Source: an uncultured Phascolarctobacterium sp.
GTDB lineage: Bacteria; Bacillota; Negativicutes; Acidaminococcales; Acidaminococcaceae
DNA length: 16,356 nt
Assembly: GCA_934234275.1 (NCBI GenBank)
Contig: CAKQHU010000013.1
Span: 1 to 16,356 of the forward strand
Direction: 5' to 3'
Notes under the pieces: generated by a model
What the model saw: the letters and a program-made list of their open reading frames with translations, nothing else
Databases searched by the model: none
What the model was told of the DNA's origin: nothing
In this document: positions 6,382 to 13,232 of the stretch, piece by piece
Numbering within the stretch: the stretch's first letter is position 1
Layout: the number at the start of each line of letters is the position of its first letter
Made by a program: the position numbers and the translations under genes

Positions 6382-6501
6382 AAAAGCATGGGGTGTTAAA
6401 GGTTAAGAAGAAATAAGTAGAGGGATAACACCATATGCAGACAAACTTGATAACCACGAGATTTTCTATGCAAATTGACTTTTAAAGAAAGGCTTGTTAA
6501 C

Positions 6502-7179
6502 TTAGCTCAGCTTCTTCAGATAAGCTTGTCCTTTTTCATGCTCGGACATAAACTGGAACAGGTAGAGGCCGCACAAGAATAAGAAGATGTTCGGCAGGAA
6601 AGGCACATACTCCAGCGAGACAAAATCTGCACCGGGCAACCCCAGCCATACGTTCCAGTCACCGTACAGGAAGGACGGCAGATGTCCAATTATCTTACCC
6701 TGCCAGATGATCACGCCATCTGTAAGATGCCTGGTCAGATCATAAGCTATTGCAGATAACAGCCAACCGCAGGAACCGGGAGACTTCTGCAGCCACCAAT
6801 GAATGGGCTGTACTACCAGATATGCAAGACCAAGGAAGGTAAAGATGCCGAAATAAATGGGATGCTGCGGTGTGAAAAGATAGGTGCAAAGCGAAATCGC
6901 AGTGCCTACACCCAAAAGGCCCAATCCCCATTTGAGGTAATTGCTGCCCTGGCTGAAGGTCATACCGCACAGAACCACAATGCTCCACAGCGTCAGCCGT
7001 TGCCACCAGGCATAATCCCAAGCAGGATTAGCACCCTGAGCTACATTGATATTATACAGGAAGTAGAAAACTGCCAGATTTAAGAAGGCTGCAGCCTTGA
7101 GTGCGTTCAGCACCCGGTACTGCTTCTTTTCTGCTTTGCTTTCTGACTGCTCATACATTTTTGCTAATAACTTTTCCAT
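6502..7179 (-). CDS. Multi-pass membrane protein, degenerate DUF1624 / HGSNAT-like
   Basis: The 225 residues contain about six membrane segments (roughly 25-45, 60-76, 83-104, 108-127, 136-152 and 194-213). The pattern resembles the DUF1624 family of heparan-alpha-glucosaminide N-acetyltransferase-like proteins, which transfer acyl groups across a membrane to sugars. The opening RVLNALKAAAFLNLAVFYFLYNIN takes the place of a usual R..DxLRG...FH.LYDLN. GLGLLGVGTAISLCTYLF followed by YFGIFTFLGLAYL (109-121) replaces the usual FGILHFLG. WLGLPGADFVSLEYVPFLPNIF replaces an SxDYFPLLPW segment. Several polar residues typical of the family (Asp, His, Asp) are thus changed. The ATG is preceded by GAGG at 7188-7191. 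The gene is monocistronic, with its own promoter. The family call is by eye and moderate; transfer activity may be lost. Confidence 0.75.
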   Translation of the reverse strand: MEKLLAKMYEQSESKAEKKQYRVLNALKAAAFLNLAVFYFLYNINVAQGANPAWDYAWWQRLTLWSIVVLCGMTFSQGSNYLKWGLGLLGVGTAISLCTYLFTPQHPIYFGIFTFLGLAYLVVQPIHWWLQKSPGSCGWLLSAIAYDLTRHLTDGVIIWQGKIIGHLPSFLYGDWNVWLGLPGADFVSLEYVPFLPNIFLFLCGLYLFQFMSEHEKGQAYLKKLS

Positions 7180-7229
7180 AATACTTACCTCGCTTTCATC
7201 TTGGGAGGTGAAGCGCCGCGCAAACCTTA

Positions 7230-7248
7230 GGGAATATTTATTATTCCC
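7230..7248. promoter_or_regulatory. Inverted repeat just downstream of a promoter
   Basis: Arms GGGAATA (7230-7236) and TATTCCC (7242-7248) are a perfect 7-bp dyad with a 5-base spacer. It lies immediately downstream of the -10 box of the membrane-protein gene, in its leader, where an operator could act. No run of T follows on the minus strand, so it is not a terminator for that direction. Confidence 0.4.
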
Positions 7249-7257
7249 TGTAGTTAT

Positions 7258-7286
7258 AATATAAACTATTCTGTCAGAATTTTCAA
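7258..7286 (-). promoter_or_regulatory. Promoter of the DUF1624-like gene
   Basis: On the minus strand TTGAAA (7281-7286) and TATATT (7258-7263) each match five of six consensus bases and lie 17 bases apart. Transcription would start near 7251, leaving a leader of about 70 bases. The rest of the 7287-7394 interval is AT-rich and holds no gene I can support. Confidence 0.75.
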
Positions 7287-7394
7287 GAGGTCAAGTTATA
7301 ACGTTTGGGCATGTGGCAATTAGTTTTATATCAGTTATGCTTTATTGGAATATTAATAATGCATGGCAGGAATAATACAGTCCCTTTAAAGCCA

Positions 7395-7442
7395 AAAATA
7401 GCAGAGAAAGTGTAAATATCATTACACTTTCTCTGCTATTTT
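7395..7442 (-). terminator. Terminator of the rsmA operon with a perfect 21-bp stem
   Basis: Positions 7395-7415 and 7422-7442 are perfectly complementary over 21 bases around a 6-base loop. On the minus strand the stem ends in TTTT plus one more T. The AAAA on the other side makes it able to work in both directions. It lies 24 bases beyond the rsmA stop. Confidence 0.93.
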
Positions 7443-7466
7443 GTAACCTAGCTTCTTTTTTATTTT

Positions 7467-8318
7467 TTACTTTTCTACACTAAAGGTATTAGTTAATGCC
7501 GCAAAATCCTCCAGGCTGAGAGTTTCCGCTCTGCGCTTGCCGTCTACGCCGGCGCGCTGCAGCCATTGAGCACACTGCTCGGAGTTGATGCCCATATTCT
7601 TCAGCGAATTGCTGAGCATCTTGCGTCTGAGGGAGAAGGCTGCCTTCACAACGCGGAAGAACAGCGCTTCGTCGCACACCTTTACCGGCGGCTCGGAGCG
7701 GCGCTTGCACACTATAACAGCCGAATCAACAGCCGGTGCGGGAATAAACGAGGTCGGCGGTACGATAAACGCTATCTCCGGCTCAGTGTAATACTGGATA
7801 GCTACCGAAAGCGCACCATAATCTCTACTGCCGGGTTTAGCAGCCATGCGTTCGGCAACCTCCTTCTGCACCATAGCAACTAAGCGCTCCATGGGCAGAC
7901 GCTTTTCCAGCAGGGCAAAAATAATCGGCGTAGTAATATAATACGGCAGGTTAGCGCACACCTTAAATTCCGGTGCTGCCACTGTTTCCATAATATTTAC
8001 CTGCAGGATATCGCCATTGACGATGCGAACATTGTCATAGCCCTCCAGCGTAACATCCAGTACCGGCAGCAGGCGTTTATCCAGCTCTACCGCCACAACA
8101 TCGGCACCGCTTTCTGCCAACCCCTGCGTCAGCGTACCGATGCCCGGGCCTACCTCCAGCACCTTATCTGCCGGAGACAGCTCTGCTGCTTCCACAATAC
8201 GGCGCACGATATTTTCATCAATCAGGAAATTCTGCCCCAGCTTCTTATCGGCACGCAGCTTAAAGCGGTGCAGAATATGATTCGTTACCTGGGGAGAAGC
8301 AATAACAGGTTTATTCAC
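7467..8318 (-). CDS. rsmA: 16S rRNA (adenine1518-N6/adenine1519-N6)-dimethyltransferase
   Basis: RsmA (KsgA) dimethylates two adjacent adenines in the 3' end helix of 16S rRNA during late 30S assembly, using S-adenosylmethionine. The 283-residue protein shows the family motifs in order: KLGQNFLID (26-34), the AdoMet loop EVGPGIGTLT (55-64), acidic VELD (77-80), GDIL (102-105) and the catalytic NLPYYITTP (123-131). A C-terminal helical domain with FSLRRKML follows. Length is normal. The start codon is GTG and overlaps the TGA of rnmV as GTGA, with GGAGAG 6 bases upstream, so the two genes are translationally coupled. The rnmV-rsmA pair is conserved across Bacillota. A 21-bp terminator hairpin ends the operon. 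Confidence 0.98.
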   Translation of the reverse strand: MNKPVIASPQVTNHILHRFKLRADKKLGQNFLIDENIVRRIVEAAELSPADKVLEVGPGIGTLTQGLAESGADVVAVELDKRLLPVLDVTLEGYDNVRIVNGDILQVNIMETVAAPEFKVCANLPYYITTPIIFALLEKRLPMERLVAMVQKEVAERMAAKPGSRDYGALSVAIQYYTEPEIAFIVPPTSFIPAPAVDSAVIVCKRRSEPPVKVCDEALFFRVVKAAFSLRRKMLSNSLKNMGINSEQCAQWLQRAGVDGKRRAETLSLEDFAALTNTFSVEK

Positions 8319-8857
8319 TCTTCACTCTCCAATTTTTCTAAAGCAGCCGTAAATTCTTCACGGCTCACGCCATAATGATTCAGGCGTTCCAAAAAGCGTT
8401 TGGCATTGCCATAGCCTATACCAAGCTCGGCACCCAGCGCATCACGGCGCGCAGAAGCACTCTCGCTGCCGTTCAGATTATTTTGGAACAAATCGCGCAT
8501 GGTAAATTCCTGCTGCGGACGATATTCGTGGTAACGCACCTTAGACAGAGCTTCTAATATCGCCTCCGGCTGCGCCTGCTCTACGCCTACATCATTGTTG
8601 GCAGTCGCCTGACGCTTAGGAATAAACGCCTGCCCTGCTTCCGGAAAGCGCTCCGTCAAGAAGCGGCGAATGCGTTCACCGGCACCGTCAGGATCAGTCA
8701 GGATAATTATCCCGCGTTTTTTATACGCAGCCTCAATCTGGCGCAAAGTATAGGGTGCCAAGGTAAAGCCGCCGGTTTCGATTGTGTCGGCCTCCAGCGC
8801 CTTCCCGATTGCCACCGTATCCATTTTTCCTTCTACTACGAGCACTTCCTTAAGCAT
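8315..8857 (-). CDS. rnmV: Ribonuclease M5
   Basis: RNase M5 performs the final maturation of 5S rRNA, cutting the precursor bound to ribosomal protein L18. The 180-residue protein begins with a Toprim domain: the acidic VVEGKMDT (7-14) supplies the catalytic Glu, and LTDPDGAGERIRR (53-65) supplies the DxD metal-binding pair. The C-terminal part, after GVEQAQPEAI, is the usual substrate-binding extension ending in RFLERLNHYG. The size is typical. AGGTGG lies about 10 bases before the ATG, and the gene starts 15 bases after the 3D-domain gene. Its TGA overlaps the rsmA GTG. All expected catalytic acidic residues are present. Confidence 0.95.
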   Translation of the reverse strand: MLKEVLVVEGKMDTVAIGKALEADTIETGGFTLAPYTLRQIEAAYKKRGIIILTDPDGAGERIRRFLTERFPEAGQAFIPKRQATANNDVGVEQAQPEAILEALSKVRYHEYRPQQEFTMRDLFQNNLNGSESASARRDALGAELGIGYGNAKRFLERLNHYGVSREEFTAALEKLESEE

Positions 8858-8872
8858 CAGATAAATTCCACC

Positions 8873-9841
8873 TTAATCAGCTAAAATATAAATATCTACA
8901 TCGCGTCTGCCCCACTGGATAGCACGATGATAATCATTAAAGAACAAATCTACTCTGTGGTGAACCATATCGCCACCGGTATCACCGGCCATAGCAATAC
9001 CATAACCGGGGATATACATTTTTGTATAATACGGAATGAAGCGCGGATCAACAGCCACAATGCCTTCATACGGAACAAGACCGATAGAAGTACGGTTACC
9101 TGTTGCTACATAAGCAGAGGCATGCGCACTGATTTTTTTCGTATAGCGCTTATAGCCCTCAGGAGTATAGACGCTCATTGCCATGCCCTTGCGGATAACC
9201 TTTGTTTCCGGCTCGATAAGCACATGACGAGTCAGCTCCTGTACGGAATGACTGCCGTCACTGTTCTTCACCTTTTTGGAAACAACCTTCGCTGTACCGG
9301 CTTTACCTTCAACGTGTATCTTTTCCGTACCGAAATTCAGATTGTAATCGTCCTCATACTTCACCGGAATGTCTACACTGGCTTCACTGAATTGCAGCTC
9401 CTCATCGGCATTCAAAATATAAACCTGCATGCCTTCCTTAAACGGCTCATGCACATCCGGATAAACACGCTCCTTTTTATAGGAGATGCCCAAATCCTTC
9501 AGCGCCTCGCCTACAGTCGGCTTGCAGCTTTTGTATTCTACCGTTTCATTGCCACGGATAACAGTAAAGGGCTTGCCGCGCAGTACCTCAATCACACTGC
9601 CGTTCTGTACCCTTTTGGTATTCTGCAGCTTCCAGCCATCGCCCTTCTCCAGGACAATGCCGGCCTCCTGCAAAATTTTGCCGGGCTTAACTGCGTTAGT
9701 ACGCAGCTCCTTAGTCTGGCCGTCACAAATAATCGTCACCTGCTGTGAAATATCAAAACCGGTCAGGAAAGGTACCATCAGCATAAGGATAACGGCAGAT
9801 AATAAACAATTTAAATGTAATCTGCATATATGCTTAATCAT
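8873..9841 (-). CDS. Exported 3D-domain protein with DUF348 and G5 domains (YabE-like)
   Basis: An N-terminal signal or anchor (residues 10-28, hydrophobic, after MIKHICRLHL) is followed by two DUF348 repeats (about 33-75 and 92-135), a G5 domain (about 148-220) and a C-terminal 3D domain (240-320). The three aspartates that name the last domain are visible: AVDP (D265), MAGDTGGD (D287) and RVDLFF (D298). This architecture is shared with YabE and resuscitation-promoting factor-like proteins, which remodel peptidoglycan; the 3D barrel is related to lytic transglycosylase MltA. YabE of Bacillus has three DUF348 repeats, so this is a shorter version. AAGGAGG lies 6 bases before the ATG. It heads the operon with rnmV and rsmA from its own promoter, the same neighbourhood as in Bacillus subtilis. 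Confidence 0.94.
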   Translation of the reverse strand: MIKHICRLHLNCLLSAVILMLMVPFLTGFDISQQVTIICDGQTKELRTNAVKPGKILQEAGIVLEKGDGWKLQNTKRVQNGSVIEVLRGKPFTVIRGNETVEYKSCKPTVGEALKDLGISYKKERVYPDVHEPFKEGMQVYILNADEELQFSEASVDIPVKYEDDYNLNFGTEKIHVEGKAGTAKVVSKKVKNSDGSHSVQELTRHVLIEPETKVIRKGMAMSVYTPEGYKRYTKKISAHASAYVATGNRTSIGLVPYEGIVAVDPRFIPYYTKMYIPGYGIAMAGDTGGDMVHHRVDLFFNDYHRAIQWGRRDVDIYILAD

Positions 9842-9865
9842 AAAAACCTCCTTAATCCGGTAATT

Positions 9866-9895
9866 ATTTTAACATAAAACAGCAGGAAGCGTCAA
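9866..9895 (-). promoter_or_regulatory. Promoter of the 3D-protein / rnmV / rsmA operon
   Basis: On the minus strand TTGACG (9890-9895) and TAAAAT (9866-9871) are 18 bases apart. A TG placed one base before the -10 box (TGTTAAAAT) adds an extended -10. Transcription would start near 9859, close to the ribosome site. Confidence 0.75.
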
Positions 9896-9940
9896 ATCCG
9901 TGACATTTACAGCATTTTCGCGTATCTAAAATGTATAATT

Positions 9941-9971
9941 TGTTAGCATATAGACTACTTATATTCTAACA
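9941..9971. repeat. Imperfect 12-bp inverted repeat between trmN6 and the 3D-protein gene
   Basis: TGTTAG-C-ATATA and TATAT-T-CTAACA pair over 12 bases with one mismatch around a 7-base loop. On the minus strand it lies 18 bases beyond the trmN6 stop but is followed by AATTATA rather than T, so it is at best a weak terminator. It could also be an operator for the downstream promoter. Confidence 0.45.
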
Positions 9972-9989
9972 TTTTCCCGTCCATTGAGA

Positions 9990-10718
9990 TTATTTAACAG
10001 CAGGCTCATAGAATTTTTTCACCTGCTCTGTATAGCTGCCATCCTGATTGTACATAATCAGCGGCGGCAGAACATCCAAGCCGTAGCTGCCGCCCTTCTG
10101 CATTTCCATCAGGAAAATCCAGGCAGGCTTATCAATTTTAGAATGCACCCATTGCAAACGCTTCGGTTGCAGGCCATACTTCAGCGCCAGCTGCATGCTT
10201 TCGGCAAAGCGCTCCGGCAGCTGCACCAAAGCAAAGCGTCCGCGATAGCGCACAGCAAAAGCCGCTGCCCGGAAAAAATCCTCCAGCGTCGAGGTAACCT
10301 CGTGGCAGGCAGCAGTGCCTACCTGGCGCACGTTGCCGCTGTTGCGGTAGGGCGGATTGGCAGCCACCAAATCCATGCTCTCCGGCTGCAGCAGCTGCTT
10401 GTAATTACGCAAATCACCGTCTATGACAGTAAACTTATCCTGCAGAGAATTATCGGCAACGCTTTGGCGCACCAGCTTTGTTACCTGCGGATTGCAGTCC
10501 AGCGCCGTCACCTCTGCGGCGCCTCTGCTTTCCAGCAGCATGCTGATTGCACCGGTGCCGCAGCCAAGCTCCAGCACCTTAGCCTTACGCACAACATGCG
10601 GAAAGTTACCTAAAAACACGGCATCCGTAGTATAGCAGAATTCCTTGGCGTCCTGCCAGATTTTATAGCCGCAGCCCGGCACATAGTCACAGCGCAGGCT
10701 GTTTTCCTGCTCAGACAT
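9990..10718 (-). CDS. trmN6: tRNA1(Val) (adenine37-N6)-methyltransferase family protein
   Basis: This is a class I AdoMet-dependent methyltransferase. VLELGCGTGAISM (48-60) is the cofactor-binding loop, TALDCNPQ (71-78) the acidic second strand, and AANPPYRNSG (119-128) the catalytic N-P-P-Y motif of N6-adenine methyltransferases. Together with the CxYTTDAVFLGNF segment near residue 30, this is the TrmN6/YfiC/YabB pattern. Family members methylate A37 of tRNA-Val. The ATG at 10716-10718 overlaps the end of ricT by eight bases and has AGG 6 bases upstream. An in-frame ATG at 10734-10736 would add six residues (26-base overlap) and cannot be excluded. In Bacillus the same gene (yabB) also lies downstream of yaaT, but yabA, which normally intervenes, is absent here. 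Confidence 0.93.
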   Translation of the reverse strand: MSEQENSLRCDYVPGCGYKIWQDAKEFCYTTDAVFLGNFPHVVRKAKVLELGCGTGAISMLLESRGAAEVTALDCNPQVTKLVRQSVADNSLQDKFTVIDGDLRNYKQLLQPESMDLVAANPPYRNSGNVRQVGTAACHEVTSTLEDFFRAAAFAVRYRGRFALVQLPERFAESMQLALKYGLQPKRLQWVHSKIDKPAWIFLMEMQKGGSYGLDVLPPLIMYNQDGSYTEQVKKFYEPAVK

Positions 10719-11553
10719 TGTCAGCCTGGGAAGCATCTACAAGCTCTTCCCACTCCACCTGAATAGTATTGTCCGGTGACAGCTGTACTGCAGCGGTACG
10801 CTCCTTGCGGTTGATGCCTACTACCTTGCCTTCGCCCATAGTAGTCACTACCTTGCTGCCCATCTTGGGAATTTCAATGCGCTCGCGACGACCGCAGCCG
10901 TTGCAGCCGTGCTTGCAGTACATATGGTTTTCATACTTCAGGCAGCACATCAGACGGCCGCAGATACCGGAAATCTTCGTCGGGTTCAAAGACAGGCTCT
11001 GGTCCTTGGCCATGCGAATAGAAACAGGCTCAAAGTCGCCTAAAAAAGTTGCACAGCACAGCGGACGGCCACAGCTGCCGATACCGCCCAGCATCTTAGC
11101 TTCATCGCGCACACCAATCTGGCGCAGCTCGATACGGGTACGAAAAACTGCCGCCAGGTCCTTAACCAGCTCACGGAAGTCAATGCGTCCGTCAGCGGTA
11201 AAGTAGAAAATAATCTTATTCACATCAAAGGTAAACTCTACGTCAATCAGGCGCATGGGCAGGCCATGATTTTTGATTTTTCGCAGGCAGATATTGAACG
11301 CTTCCTTTTCACGAATTTTGTTTTCTGCCAGTTTCATATCATCATCGGCTGTTGCTTTACGCATAACCGGTTTGAGCGGGGAAACAATCTGCTTGTCGTC
11401 AACCTCACGCGGTCCGATAACAACCTCGCCGTATTCCACACCGCGAGCTGTTTCCACGATAGCAAAATCCCCCTTTGCTACACCTGTTTCCGCAGGGTCA
11501 AAATAATATATCTTGCACGCTTTTTTAAAGCGAATGCCTACTACTGTCGGCAT
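10711..11553 (-). CDS. ricT: RicT / PSP1-domain protein (YaaT)
   Basis: RicT is part of the RicA-RicF-RicT complex that assists RNase Y in mRNA maturation and affects competence, sporulation and biofilm control in Bacillus. The 280-residue protein has the PSP1 domain over roughly residues 60-145 and the cysteine-rich core GSCGRPLCC (159-167) and ISGICGRLMCCLKYE (194-208), which carries Fe-S ligands in the family. Directly after this it has an additional YCKHGCNGCGRR segment (C213, C217, C220) where Bacillus-type RicT is, as far as I recall, not cysteine-rich. AAGGAG, within the last codons of holB, lies about 9 bases before the ATG, so translation follows holB closely (6-base gap). ricA and ricF are usually elsewhere and are not in this window. 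Confidence 0.96.
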   Translation of the reverse strand: MPTVVGIRFKKACKIYYFDPAETGVAKGDFAIVETARGVEYGEVVIGPREVDDKQIVSPLKPVMRKATADDDMKLAENKIREKEAFNICLRKIKNHGLPMRLIDVEFTFDVNKIIFYFTADGRIDFRELVKDLAAVFRTRIELRQIGVRDEAKMLGGIGSCGRPLCCATFLGDFEPVSIRMAKDQSLSLNPTKISGICGRLMCCLKYENHMYCKHGCNGCGRRERIEIPKMGSKVVTTMGEGKVVGINRKERTAAVQLSPDNTIQVEWEELVDASQADNV

Positions 11554-11559
11554 AAAATA

Positions 11560-12585
11560 TCACTCCTTATAAATTTTATCTATTTTAAGCGCCATGGTTT
11601 CCAATGCCGTTTTCATACCGACACTGCTCACCAATGCGTCATATGCTTCCTGTACAATCACTAAAGCCTGCTTCAGCGCCGACAGCTCCCAACCGCTGCT
11701 CTGGCTTTTAAGTTCATCCAGTAAATCTATATTATATATTCTATCATAAAGCTGCAATTTGCACATCATTAAATCGCGCAGCAGCAGTTGCCACAGCTGC
11801 ACAAGCAGCAGTGCCTGCTCACGCTGCACCTTTTTGTCCAGCCAACTGCGGCCGGCAAGATAATTCATCGGCATCGCCAAGGGCAAAGCCTCCAAAAAGG
11901 CTACCGCCTGCTTACGGCATTCAAATACATCCATCTGTCCCTTGGCTGCAGCTAAATTCAGCGCCAAGCCGATGGAGCCTTCGCTGATACGGGCCAATAC
12001 TGCGGCCTTGGCAGGCTCTATCTGCCTTGCCTGCAGCTCCTGCTCCACCAGTTGCGGCTCGATTGGCTGAAAGCGCAGCTGTACCACACGCGACATGATT
12101 GTCGGCAACAGCCTGTTGACATTGGCTGCCAGTAAAATAATCACCCAGCCGGCCGGTGGCTCCTCCAACAGCTTCAAAAAAGCATTGGCTGCGGCGGGAA
12201 CCATGGTATCCGCATCCTCAACAATGCACACACGCGTCGGTGACATCACCGGTGCCAGCGCCGTTTTAGCCGTCAGCTCCCTGATCTGGTCGATAATAAT
12301 CGTATCTCTTAAACGGTCTTTTTTATCATCCCATTCGTGCTGCACCAGTACGAAATCTGGATGGCTCAGATTGCCGTCCTGCAGATTCATCAGCCTGCAG
12401 GCTTCACAGCCGTCTGTGCCGTTATGCTGAAAGCACAGCAGTGCCTTGGCAAATTCCAAAGCAAGCGTGCGCTTGCCCAAGCCGGCAGCACCGCTGAACA
12501 GCAATGCATGCGGACGCTCCTTGGCCTGCAGATAGTTCTGCAGAAATTTTTTCTGTTCCGTGTGGCCGATAATATGCTCCCACAT
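11560..12585 (-). CDS. holB: DNA polymerase III subunit delta'
   Basis: Delta' is a clamp-loader subunit that helps open the beta sliding clamp. The 341-residue protein shows the AAA+ layout: Walker A GAAGLGKRT (32-40), a zinc-binding cysteine cluster starting at C51 with C60 and C63, Walker B-like VEDAD (122-126), the family hallmark KLLEEPPA (138-145), and the SRV sensor (165-167). The C-terminal helical collar domain is divergent, as is usual. The start lies one base after the tmk stop (TAA A ATG), with GGAGAG 7 bases upstream inside the end of tmk. Its place between tmk and ricT matches other Bacillota, except that darA (yaaQ) is missing between tmk and holB. Confidence 0.96.
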   Translation of the reverse strand: MWEHIIGHTEQKKFLQNYLQAKERPHALLFSGAAGLGKRTLALEFAKALLCFQHNGTDGCEACRLMNLQDGNLSHPDFVLVQHEWDDKKDRLRDTIIIDQIRELTAKTALAPVMSPTRVCIVEDADTMVPAAANAFLKLLEEPPAGWVIILLAANVNRLLPTIMSRVVQLRFQPIEPQLVEQELQARQIEPAKAAVLARISEGSIGLALNLAAAKGQMDVFECRKQAVAFLEALPLAMPMNYLAGRSWLDKKVQREQALLLVQLWQLLLRDLMMCKLQLYDRIYNIDLLDELKSQSSGWELSALKQALVIVQEAYDALVSSVGMKTALETMALKIDKIYKE

Positions 12586-12586
12586 T

Positions 12587-13222
12587 TTATTTCTCTCCGC
12601 TGATTACTCTGCCGATGGCCTGCAGTACCTTAGCAGTAACCTCCTGCTGCGTGCCTAAGGCATCAATCACCTGCAGGCGCTGCGGCTCTGCCTCGGCAAG
12701 CTGCAGAAAGCCTGCACGCAGGCGCTGCTGAAATTCCAGTCCCTGCTGCTCATAACGGTCCTGCACACCGCGCTGTTGCCGACGTGCCAATAATTCTACC
12801 GGGTCGGCATCAAAAACAAGCGTCAAATCAGGCTCTAAGCCACCGGTAGCAAAAGCTCCCAGCCGGCGCAGCTGTGCAATCTCCTCCGGAGCCTTGCCCT
12901 GCGCCAGTCCCTGATAAACCAGCGTTGAATCATTGAAGCGGTCACAGATAATTATCTTGCCTGCTTCCAGCGCAGGACGCAGCAGCTTGTCGACATGCTC
13001 GCTGCGTGCTGCCAGATACAGCAGCGTCTGCGTTGCCGTTGTCAGCGGCAGCTCCGGGTCCAGCACCAAAGCACGCACCTTTTCTGCCAGCTGTGTACCG
13101 CCAGGCTCACGGCTTTCCAGTACATCATAGCCCTGCTCGCGCAAGGCCTGCGCTGCCAAATGCTGCTGGGTAGTTTTACCCGCTCCGTCTATTCCTTCGA
13201 ATGTAATAAAAAATCCTCGCAT
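12587..13222 (-). CDS. tmk: Thymidylate kinase
   Basis: Tmk phosphorylates dTMP to dTDP with ATP, supplying DNA synthesis. The 211-residue protein has the P-loop FEGIDGAGKTT (8-18), REPGGT (38-43), the DRFNDST motif (94-100) that contacts dTMP, and a LID region with ARRQQRG (146-152). The Asn97 replaces a more variable residue and is not expected to abolish activity. The ATG at 13220-13222 is chosen because GAGG lies 8 bases upstream; an in-frame start 27 bases earlier would overlap the decarboxylase and add a non-family MLLRIEVNK. The GAGG overlaps the stop of the decarboxylase gene, so the genes are translationally linked. The next gene, holB, starts one base after the stop. Confidence 0.97.
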   Translation of the reverse strand: MRGFFITFEGIDGAGKTTQQHLAAQALREQGYDVLESREPGGTQLAEKVRALVLDPELPLTTATQTLLYLAARSEHVDKLLRPALEAGKIIICDRFNDSTLVYQGLAQGKAPEEIAQLRRLGAFATGGLEPDLTLVFDADPVELLARRQQRGVQDRYEQQGLEFQQRLRAGFLQLAEAEPQRLQVIDALGTQQEVTAKVLQAIGRVISGEK

Positions 13223-13232
13223 TTTATTTACC

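Noticed and set aside
6387..6437. Imperfect 12-bp inverted repeat with a 27-base spacer
   Set aside because: Two mismatches and long spacer; no link to any gene boundary and no run of T.
8927..9748. A 273-codon open frame on the plus strand opposite the 3D-domain gene
   Set aside because: It lies antisense to a gene with clear domains, has no ribosome site or recognisable protein features, and is explained by codon use of the real gene.
9984..10613. A 209-codon open frame opposite trmN6
   Set aside because: Same reasoning: the minus-strand gene has LGCGTG and NPPY motifs, and the plus frame has no protein-family features.
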